Source: Agapetus fuscipes (Eukaryota > Arthropoda > Insecta > Trichoptera > Glossosomatidae). Taken from it: 64,000 nt of DNA. This document shows positions 22,601-34,600 of this stretch, piece by piece. The stretch lies in assembly GCA_951799405.1 (NCBI GenBank), contig OX637333.1, forward strand, positions 18,475,960 to 18,539,959, written 5' to 3'. The position numbers and the translations under genes were made by a program. Every line of letters begins with the position of its first letter. Within the stretch, counting starts at the first letter, position 1. A model generated the notes under the pieces. The model worked only from the letters and a program-made list of their open reading frames with translations, was not told the DNA's origin and ran no database searches.

Positions 22601-25600
22601 TAGTTGTAAGGATAGTCATAAATGATTTATTTAAAAAAAAGGCACTTAGTACCAAAGTGGTTCAACTGAGAAACAGGAAAACACTTATTGACAACAAATA
22701 TTTTTCAGATTTTTGTGCACAAATCAACAGAGCTGACACAACGAGTCCATCTCAGCCATACATCTTAGCACCAAGTGCTGTTGACCGTGTTCAGTATTTC
22801 TTTGCCTTCTTTAAATTTCTTAAATCAAGCTCGTTATACGCAAAAAAGTTTTTTTAAGAATCTTGGGCCGTATTTAAGTTATTTGCCTTGTCATATAGAA
22901 CCAAATTGCATACTTTGTAAGTTTTATTTTTGACAAAAATTTCAAAATAAATTATCTCAAGACAAGCATTCTAGTAAGTGTGTTTTTACCAGAACGGAGA
23001 CATATTTGAAATGTCTGGCAACTGTCCGCGTGTGAATGTTTTGGAAAAGGTTCCTTTAACTCCTTCAGTAGGCCCGAGAACCGCACTAAGCTCGTAAACT
23101 TCGCAACTTGATGTGATCCAAATCAGAGTGAGAGAGCGAGTGAAAGGGTGAAAGAAAGAGTGAGCGACTCATAAAGGCTAGAATGATGTCACAAACACTG
23201 AATATTTGCTCATGGTATCTGTAATCTAAGCTGCAAAAACATATTGATATTTAAGGGATGTAAAAATATTAACATGTTCACGAGCTGACACGTGTTAAAC
23301 GTTAAATTGGCACGTTATGCATGCATATTGTATACTTAAAAACTAAACCAAACCTCACGTGAACATAAATCTCGAAACTCTTGCTTCTTTTCCCTGAATT
23401 CGGGGTGGTATTGGAAAAATCGAACTTTTTTTTTACAGCATGGGGTCAGCCTCATACCAATCAATTAGCAAGGAACTGATGTCACTTATGATGATTTTGC
23501 CGGATACCACACATTTGGTTGAAATTTGTTAGTTGTTCTTAAGTTTTTATAAAAACGTGTGTATTTTAATTTATTTAAGGTAGTTCCTTACTTTTTTGCA
23601 CAAATTTATATCACATACAACTTACTTACTTTTATAGTGGCCACAACCTGCAAAGAGATAGTTATTGCTTGCTACCTCAAGCATAACGCTTAGAATACTC
23701 TAGAAGGCTTGTACTTGCAAGAACAGTCTAGTCTCACGACAGTATTTGCCCAATTATTCCACACACACATACTCATCGCTCTTTATTTTAATTTGTAGGT
23801 ACAATGGTTTAATATTATCATAGTAGGTACCTACTAATTGAACACAGCTGGGAATCAAACCCAATATCTCTTAATAACGATCTAAAGCGTTAACTACTAA
23901 ACCATGGCTAGAATCTTTACCAGTACCCCAATAATTAAGCTTTACGTTTAAAATCAAACATAGCATTTACCAAAAATCTATGGAAACTAAAGCACTCAAT
24001 ATAGGCGGTATTTTAGTTTAGTAAACATATTTTTTTGGTAAATAGGTACCATGCTTGAGATGAAACGTAAAGCTTTCGGATATAGGTACTTCAGAATACG
24101 GATGATCGCCAAAATCGAATATTTGCTGAGAGGGTCTCCAATGATCCACTCTAGGGAAATCGATTTAGGAAACCCTCCGCACGTCATAATATTATGAACG
24201 ATAATTCAATTGACAACTTATAAATGATGTACTAACGTGTCTGTGAGGGGGTAACATGATGCGGGACTGATTTATTTTGACTTGGTTTGAGCGAGTAATC
24301 GAACGGTTGATAAAAAATGCACTAAGGCCCGGTATTTTCAACGTTAGTATATGTAACTTTAAATTGATAAAAAAAACATCCATATTTAAAAAAAAAATGC
24401 ATCCTTTTTATTTAGTATAAAGTCGCTATACTAACGTTTGAAATACCGGGCCTAAGTACCGCAGTGGAAAAACTGAGAAAATGAGGAAAACGAGAAGGTT
24501 AAAAATATTTATTAGAATTCTACAAAATGTACAAAAACCGTGTTTTTTCCATTTAAAAATTGACTAGGGGCTACGCCCCTGGCTGCTACGCAGCCCAACC
24601 CCTTAGCATTTGGAGAATGTGTATATTGCGCATAGTTTACTCACGGTAAAATTCGTAATATTAAAAAAACATGTAAAATAAAAACATGCAGTTTTTGTAA
24701 AAGAAAATTTAAATTTTGTAGGCTTTGATAAAATAAAATTTACGGAAGCTTACCATTCAAAAATTAAAAGACACAGGGATTATCCCGCATTGTAAACGGT
24801 TGTACATACTGTTATAGATACATCAATAGTGTATGAAAATCTTGATTTAATATCAATATTTCTATATTCTCATTTGCCCACCCTATGATCTGTCATTCAT
24901 CGGGATTATCATGCACCGTAAATGGTTATAGATTTTATCAGAATAAGTTAATCGACACTGTTAGAAAATATGGATTCGATATAGGAAGGCACATCGATAA
25001 ATGAATGCCATTAAAAATATATCGGAAATCTGATAGATTGATTAGAAGGGCGTAGGGCGGTTCGTGTGAGGTTTGTTTTTTGTGCACATGCAGCAAGTGT
25101 TAACACGATCGTGCTTGCTTGTAGGACTGCATGTAATATGAATCTTAAATGTACAATACCTTTGCAACTTTCGTTGAATCATATGTTGGCATGAGGCTGA
25201 CCACCCTAAACAATGATTCACTTTGCGAATTTCACCCCTGTGTCAGGGAAGGTCGCCAAGAGTTGCAGGTCTTATGTTCATTAAAGATTGGGTTTCTATG
25301 TTGTTAGTCCACATCTAGCATTTGCAGGCGTGAACTTATAGGAACGGGTCTGCTTGTGGGAATGCATTTAATATGAATCTCAATTTAATATATCTTTGCA
25401 ACTTAAATTATATATACCTAAACTAAATAATTTCCTTGACTTATAGGTTAGTATGCGGCTGACCACCCATACTGTAAAAAATGGTTCACTTTGCAAATTT
25501 CACCTATTTTTGAGGGAAGTTCGGCAAGAGTTGCAGGGCGAATGTTAATTTGATATAAGGTTATTATGTTCTAAGTCATCATGGGGCATGTGTAAACGCG

Positions 25601-28600
25601 AACTTATACCTGTCTACTTGTGGGAATGCATTTAATATGAATGTCAAATGCAATGTATTGTGCAACATAGATAATAGATTTTTTCTACTCCCATTTGGTA
25701 ATTTACTAATTACAAAACGGCTAACGCAATCACAATGCCATACATTTCTACACCCGTTGCATAATGTTACATTATGCAACCGGTAACCGTGTTAAAATGA
25801 ACATGTGCGCATGCGCATTGTCAGAATTGGAACCATTTTTTAATTTCAAATGTCAACCTTGTATGGGGGTATGAAGACCTGTCAATCCAAGATGGCCGCA
25901 AGCGATCAGCTGATTAGGCTTCATACAATATTAGTGATATTCGGTAGGTAGGAATTACCGTGGTGATGAGACTTTCAGCCCTGTTCAGATGAAAATAAAT
26001 AAGTATATTTTATGTGTAGAGTCAAATAAAAATTGTTAATAGTGCTAAAATTTATCGAATTTATTTATCGGATTGCTCCAAATAAAGCTTTCCTTTTTTC
26101 AATGGAAAATAAAAGGCTTGAAAGGAAAACAATACAAAAAATTTCACCGCAAAAAATAAACAAACTCAAAAAGTTACTTGGTTAATAGGTGAGTATGAGG
26201 TTGATCACCTATGCTGTACAAATTTGGTTCACCTGCCAATACAACTGCAGGGCATATGTTTATTTGAGTTTTGGGTTTGAATGTTTAAGCTTATATGCAG
26301 GATGTAAAAGCGCGACCTTATACATATGTGTCGGCTTGTGGGCATGAATTCAATATGAAACCTAAATATAATTTATTTTTACAACTTAGGTTAGATTAGA
26401 TAATCGAAGGGAATGATAAATCACACGTTTTGACATAGGTAAGGTTTTAATTACTTCAAATGGACGAGTACATTATAATGACTATTATTCACTATTTTGT
26501 TAATTCTCTCATGGTCGTAGAAAAAGTATTGTATGCCACTGCACGTAATTAGTCTTTGTAACACTCGTGCTTTCTATTGTGCCATTCGGCTGCGCCTCAT
26601 GGCACAAACTAGCACTCGTGTTAAAAAGACTATCATTACTTGGCAGTGGCATAAATAACTAATATAGGTAATAGGTAGTATATCTTTAAAAAAGCTTGTA
26701 CGTATTTGAAAATATTTGATGAGAAAAAATAATTACTGACAATTTTGTTGAAAAATTATATGCAAAATCTTCTTCTGCCATGATCTGTATTTCTAAAAAC
26801 TGGTTTGCGTCCCTGCTTGAATTTTTAAATATTTATTAGAGAACGCAAAATAGATCGATGAATTGCATTCCTTTCAAATTTATTAAAAAAAAGGGACAAA
26901 AAAAAAAAAAAACAAAAACAAAAACAAACATGTCACCTCCAGGCCCGAACCCGGGTCCTTCTGCATCAAAGACGCGGACGTTACCGCTAGCCCACGACGC
27001 CCTTGCGGGGTAGTGAGAAAATTGTTGTATATATTCAGAACGTTTTTCCAGGCATATTTATTATCGTTTACTGTTATTTTCGCGAACTACATAATGTTTA
27101 CATCGACAGTGTTTAAAAATATCGATTTAAAATAGAGATATCGATCCATTGATGCAATCAAAAATATATCGGAAATCGGAAATACTATGTTTTTTTAGTG
27201 CACATACAGCATGTGTAAGCGCGACAGTACACGTGTCTGCTTGTGGGAATGCGTGTAATAAGAATCCTGAATGTACTATATCTTTGCAACTTATTTGAGA
27301 TTCTTATGTTGTAAGTTCGCATGCGTTAAATTTCATGAATCTCATTTTTCAGAATCAGAATTTCATTTATCAGTTTTTTTTTGTCAAAAATTATATTTGT
27401 TATGAATTGAGTTAATGTTGAGCGCCTCTATGTTCTAATTTATGTACATAGTTTTGTATGTAAAAAATATTTGTTTAAAAATAGGATAGCGCCTCTATAT
27501 AATTACAATTTCTATACATAAAATATGAGGTTTGTATCGCTTAAATACATTTAATTTTCGCACACTGCCGAGCAGGCAGATTAGCGTAATCGGCTAAACC
27601 ACCGGTTCTTTCGGCGGCCCCGCCCGGGAGACGCGGGTTCGATCCTCGCGGCGAGACATTTTGAAAATTGAAAATTTGAAAGTCCAAACGAAAGACGACG
27701 ACGAAGGACAATATAATAAAGGATTAATTTTTTTGGATATCAGTAGTGTAACTTTCTTATGCAGCTCACAATACCATCTCTTTACTTACTCCAACGATTT
27801 GATACATGCCGCTTACCGTACGTGGTATTTAGTCCCTTTTTGAAATTCCAAAATCCAGCCTCCAGTATTTAAAACAATTTTTAAAACGTTGAAATGGACT
27901 TTCTAAGAAGTATGATTGGGAAAAAACGGAGTGACAGGGTGAGGAATGATTTTGTAAGAAAAGAATGTGGTGCAAAAGAAAGTGTGAAAGTGAAGATTAA
28001 AAGAAGTTTGTTAAGATGGTTTGGGCATATGGAGAGAATGAATGAGGAAAGACTGACGAAGAAAGTATATGTTGGTAGAATAGATGGATGTCGTGGTAGA
28101 GGAAGACCGAGAAAGGTATGGATGGACCAAATATCCGAAATTGCGAATGAATGGAATATCCAGAGTCATAATAAAAGAAGAGCTTGTATGAAGAAGGTTA
28201 TGACTCTGGAGGAAATGAAAGAAGTATGCAAGGATAGAAAGAAATGGCGGTTGATCTGTGATGTTGGCGGCTAGGGTTTGTTAAAGTGAATTTGGTTTTA
28301 TGATTTAGTTTTTTATGTCCATGTATATATTGTTATTTTTATTCTTTGATTTTAAAAAATGTAATTTGTCATGTATGTTCCTTGACTTATAGGTTGTTAT
28401 GCGGCTGACCACCCATAATATAAAAATTGGTTCACTTTGCCAATGTCACCCCTGTTTCAGGGAAGGACGGCAAGAGTTGCAAGGCTTATGTTCATTTGAG
28501 ATTGGGTTTTTATATTGTAGGTCCACATGCGGCATGTGTTAGCGCGAAATTATACATATCTGCTTGTGGGAATGCATTTAGTATAAATCTTAAATGATAT

Positions 28601-31600
28601 ATATCTTTGCAGCTTAGATTAGATTAGATTAGAAAAGATTTTCAGGGACTCGTTCCTTGACTTAAAGATTGGTATGAGGCTGACCACTCATACTGTAAAT
28701 AAAAAATGTTTCACTTTAACGCCAGTTTCACCCTTGTTTCAGCAAAGGTACGCAAGAGTTGCAAGGCTTATGTTCATTTGAGATTCGTTTTTATTTTATT
28801 TTGAAAGTACACATGCGAAATGAGTAAATGCGAACGCGTCTGCTTGTGAAAATGCAATCCCTATGAATCTTAAATGTAAATGTATCTTTCCAATTTAAAT
28901 TCAATCTTTGATGAACCACAATGTTACTTAGTGCCTTTTTTGATTCAAACATTGAATTAATGTTGAAAATTTTTCCATAAGCTACTATAAAAAAATCACG
29001 CAAAATGCAAAACTAAAAGTGTTTGAAATTCGCTTTCCAAAACTTTCCAAACTTGAATCGTTCGCCCATTACGTAGTGTAATCACGGGCAGGATTTCCTT
29101 GTTTATTCTCATCTACAGGTATTCCTGGAATTGATTTAATAAAATTAAATTCAGGTTCACGCCTTTCGGGCTCTGGGAATTATACAAAACAAAACTCGCA
29201 ACTTTTCCCGCGGAATTTAAAGCCCCCAAGGTGGAAATGTATTATAATTATAATTTGGAGGGCTGGCTTGTTTTTAGTTTGATTTCAGCAGATGGTGCCT
29301 GCCAGAGGCGTGAACTATTCACAGGCAAATATTATAATTTACAACCCAAGATTTGATTGGTTGATTCGAAAGGGAAGTACCTTAGTGGTAGAATTAAAAA
29401 AATACAAGAAAAATAAAAAGTTAACCTTTTCAGACGGCAACCTATCCTGAAAAAATACGCTTTTGTAAAAGTTGTGATTCATAAATTTTATTACCGGTCC
29501 GTAGTCTAGTGGTTAACACTTCGGATTCGTAATTGGAAGGTAGTGGGCTTGAATCTCAGCAGAGCACGAAAAAAGATTTAATTTTCCAAATTGGCTTTGC
29601 GCTGGTTTGAAATATTAATCTGCCTTTACGAAAGACTGGTAACCATATCCGTCCATCCGTACAGCAACTGGGGCTTGCTTGAGAATTGGCGCTTTCTACA
29701 GCGACAAGTAAGCTCGCAGAGGACTTGTGAGGTGTGATTCACACAAAAACAGCGCTCACCAAATATATTTAAAAACATGTATAGCATAAGGAATGTCGCC
29801 ACAAAAAACATAATTTTTTTCAACTGAGCTAGTGACCGGATATGCGTATGTTCGTATACACTAGACAAAAGAGTTGGCGACTTTTAATCAACAAACAAAG
29901 AAAAGTTTAAATAAATCAGTGCTCAAATAGAAAAAAATGTTTTCTTTTCAAGTCATTTAAAAGAGAGTTAGAAAGTTCAGAAACTTCCTCGGGGTGTTTA
30001 GCTTAGTAAATCTTTGTAAAGATACGCCACTGTTTGCTTAGTGTAAAATGTGTGCAAAGTTGTTTGTTATTTTTGCGAACAGGTGTTATGATGTGCTATA
30101 TTGTATGTTACAGATATTTATGTTTTATTTACCTCTTATAAGTATATGAATAAATATCGATATTTTTTATTTATCTTAAATATTTATATATGGCTCGTCA
30201 CGTATTGCACCCTCCGCGCGACTAGGCTGAAATAAAGTGTATGGACTTTGGGGGGAAACATTAATTTAACAATAAAAGCTTGCGCTGAAAAATAAATTGA
30301 AAATCTAGACAACATTGGATTAAACAACAGTTTTGATAAGCCTTACTTGCTTGCATTCCATGCCGAGAGCAAGGGTTCGATCTCAAGGTTTACTCATCCT
30401 TCACAAGAAATGAGAACCAGCCTCCCCGGGAGCTGGGAAACCTCCACTTCAACTGAAAGTGGTTGGTGTGAGGCCGGCCCCCTTACCAGTTAAAATAAAT
30501 AGGTCCCGAATCGCCACATGTGACCCCTTCGGGGATAACGCAGGCAAGAAGTTACACTATATGTGTAGCTAAGTTGCGTTTTTTCTTACTAAAAAGTTTG
30601 TATTAAGTGTAAAATCGACTGCTCCAAGGAAGACAGCACTAAGTCAAAAAAGACAGTTTTGCAGGAAAGCCAATTGAATGTTATTTATTCCATGGAGTAC
30701 AATGCATAAACTTTTTATTTATTTACGAATTTAAAAGAGATAGAGACACGGCTGTCATCTTGGAATGAAGATAATGATTTGTTACCTTCAGAAATGGAAA
30801 TAAGTCAAAAACCTAAATTTCGGAGTTACTTCCTTCTTCCTTGGAGCAGTCAAAATAACATTCAACTTGAAATAATAATGTAATGAAATAACAGACAAGT
30901 GTACATCTATGGCGTTTACTGACGTCTTTACACCTGGCAACCCCATACTTGGGCACAGAAAAAGTATGTAAGCTTGGTGTATAAGTTCGTTGAGGCGCAT
31001 TAAATTTCACGAATATAATCTATCTATAATCTAAGCTGCAAAGACGTGTTAACATCTAAGGCGTGCCCACAGACAGGCACATGTAGGTTGTCACCTGCAC
31101 ATTCTGCATGTGCGCAAACAAATAAACAAAACCCCACATGAACACTAATGTAATATAGGCAATACCATGGGATAGTTGTGAATGAGCTATGGGGGCTAGT
31201 TAACTAGTTTGTCAATACACTTGACTATACTATTCTCCGCTAGCGTAACGATTAGTATGGGACTCGCATTCGTACGTGCCCTGTGACGTCACATGCCCCG
31301 AATGATGAATAGGTAACCAGAGATTATAATCGCCATGAATTACAGCATTATAGTACGCAATACAGAATAAATGTACATGGTACACGTATAACATACAATA
31401 CAATGCTTCCAAAACTACACAAAAACGTTCGCCGAACACAGTGTGCGAGCTTTGAAGTTGCAAGAATATAAATCAATATTAAACATTTTCTCAATGAATT
31501 TTTGTTTTGAAAAATAATGTATAAAGTAAAAAAGGATGTTACAATTAAGCTGCTGAAGATGCCTTATTAGGCGAAAACGTTTGTGCAAAACAACAAATAA

Positions 31601-34600
31601 AACTGAATTATAACTTTGTTTTTTCCTATTGAATTTAAAACAAAAGAAATTAACATTCAAATTGTTGCGTGCTTACAAGCATCAGTGTAAGTTTGCGATT
31701 ATTCATGCTGCATGTCTATTTACAAAATAATACCTAAGCCTCAAATGATTATAAGCCCGGCAACTTGTGCGGATCTTTCTTGAAGCAAGGGTGACTTTAG
31801 CAAAAGTAAATCATTTTTTATTATTACGTCCAGACCAATCAACTTTAGAATGGGTATACAAACTCAACCCATTCAATATTACCCCTGTTTCAGGAAAGGA
31901 CGTCAAGACTTGCAGGGCTTATGGTCAGTTGGAGTTTTGATTTTTATTTTGGATGTACACAGAATATCTTGTTAAAACAAAGTGAGGGAGTAGTTTTGCA
32001 GAATGACAATATTCTTCCTTCGTGCAGCAGTATCAAAGTGCAAATTGCTATGATGATCGCCAATCTTCACCGAAACGGCACAAGAAGAAGGCGGAAAAAT
32101 AAACATGCAGCATGTGTAAGCGCAAACTGGCAAGTGCTTGCTTGTGGGCGTGCATTTAATATGAATTTCAAATTTTAATGTGTCTCTGCAACTTAGATTA
32201 ATTATATGTATATTTAGTTGAACTAATACTTGAGAACCACCCGGTATGTATATATTGTAAGCAGATCCCATAAATCCAAGTACACGGTGTTTCACAATGA
32301 CAATTTGATAACTGTGATTAAATGGCCCTTTGAGAACTTACCATTGAAGTATTGGACTCAAAACTAGCTTGTGTCAATGAAGCATCATCATAATATGTTC
32401 ATATGTATAGACAAACTATCAGCCGATGCTCTGAGCGCCAGAGAACAGTAAAATAGTATATGTAAGTTAACAGTAAAAAAATATGCATAGTAGCTTTATA
32501 TATATTATGCATAATAACCAATAATAACTAAGCTTTAGTATATGCACATATATGGTACACTGAGAGCTCGATTTCAACATTTGAAAGGAGGATTTTTAGA
32601 ATCATCTACGATTTGGTGAGAATAAAAATAGTTGGCATTGTCGTTACAAAAAGAGCTCTATGATATTTACACAGAGCCTGATGTGATCAGTTCCATCAAG
32701 GTTTTAGGAGTTTAGAAACTAGGCGCAACTGGACCCTTATGATGCTCTCTCATAAGATCATCAACGGGTTAATAGACAGTCCCACCCTGTTGAAGGGTTT
32801 CAGGTTGTACGTGTCAAATGACTATAATCGGGGGCGAGGTCATGATTTATTTCATATACCGATGAGTCGCACTGACGACTTGGCGCAACATCCTTCAACT
32901 CGGAGTGTTAAACTCATTAACGAATCAAAGATTGACATATTTAAAAACAATTTAGACATCTTTAAATCCATGGTGAAAGATTTCCTCCCAGCTTGTTCAT
33001 GGCTGAGAGGGTGCACTGTAATTAGGGTAACCTGTTGTGCACCATAAAAGTAAGGCGCCTGCAGTGGGCTGGTCACATAATAAGAATGCATGGCGCCAAC
33101 CCTATTAATTAGGCGCTTTAAAATGCCAGCATCACAATGCAGCAAGAGACAAGGAAGGAAGAAATTGCGATGGATGGACGGTATTATATACGCAGATGCA
33201 GCGACGGTGGGCAGACGTGACTGGAGAGTAAAGGAGATGGACAGGCGAGAGTGGAGGAGAATCATGACCTCAGCCAAGACCTTCCCAGGGCTGTCGAAGC
33301 AGGGCGTTGCAGAGACACATACAGATGATGATCTTTGATGATTTGCTATACTATGACATGACATATCAAGTTTTCACCGATTGCTCGTGTGCAAAAAAGG
33401 ACGATCAAAGGTCACATGTATAAAAAGATCACAAGTACTTGAATCGGAGGTTTTCCTGTTGCACAAGTAGACAGTTATTATGTTTTGTGAAGGCTGAGTA
33501 TACCCTGTCTATCTATAATCTTAGTCACAAAGATACATTAAATTTAAGATTCATATTAAATGAAATCCCATAAGCAAACACGGATAAGTTAGCGCTTACA
33601 CATGCCGCATGTGGACGTACAATAAAAAAACCCAAATCTCAAATGAGGGGAGACGTTGGCAAAGTGTACCATTTTTACAGTATTGGTGGTCAGCCTCATA
33701 CCAACCTATAGCCCAAGGACTGAAGGTGTTAAAATTTCAATGAACGCACCCACATCAATGAACGAGGCTGAATCTAACGCTTGGTCTTCATTTGTTCAAG
33801 TAAGGGGCTGTCCATATATTACGTCATTCGCATTAAGGGGGGGGGAGTCTGGTCTGCGGATGATGGCAAATGATTTCAGAGTACCAAAAGTGACGTCGTT
33901 CTTGTAAATACCAATTTCTACAAAATATACTAAATATTATGTAACTAATATAACATTAATAATTATTAAGCTCATCCATCATTACATCAAGAGGGGGAAG
34001 GGGGGTCATTAGATAATGACTATAGGATGATTGTATGGGGGGGGGGGGGGGGGGGGGTCGAAAATCGGCCAAAATCGATGACGTCATTTATGGACGGCCC
34101 CTAATACAAATTTATCTTGGGAAACATAAAGCAAAGAATTACGTAAAATAAGTGGAAACTATGCTTTCTCGGTTGTAACATGAGTATAAAAGTTTACTCC
34201 TTCCATAGCCACCTCAGTCGCTTTCCAGAAAACTATGGTGATCGTAGGGAAGAATAGTGGGTAAAAGGGGACATAAAAACTATGGAAAATTGATATCAAG
34301 GACAATGGGATAGTGACATGACGGCTGACTACTGTTGGAGCCTTCAGCGAGCCTACCCTACTAAACTCCATGCTAGAAAGTTGTGTGAGAGATTTTTTTA
34401 AAGTGATAAGTGATTGATGTATTTAAATCTACCTTCGTTTGCAAATACATACATTAATCCATGTGCTTTTGTTTTTTTTTTGAACTGGAGATGGCAATAG
34501 TATGACATGAAATATGCACAAATTGAAATAAGCAAAATGGTAGATATAGCCTGCCTCAAAAAGTAGATCTGAGGGCTGTTTTGGATTCCCCACCCAAAAA

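Noticed and set aside
22576..22857. Plus-strand frame of 93 codons
   Set aside because: Protein-like at first glance, but no domain, no splice context and a lysine/phenylalanine-rich end; could be a decayed transposon.
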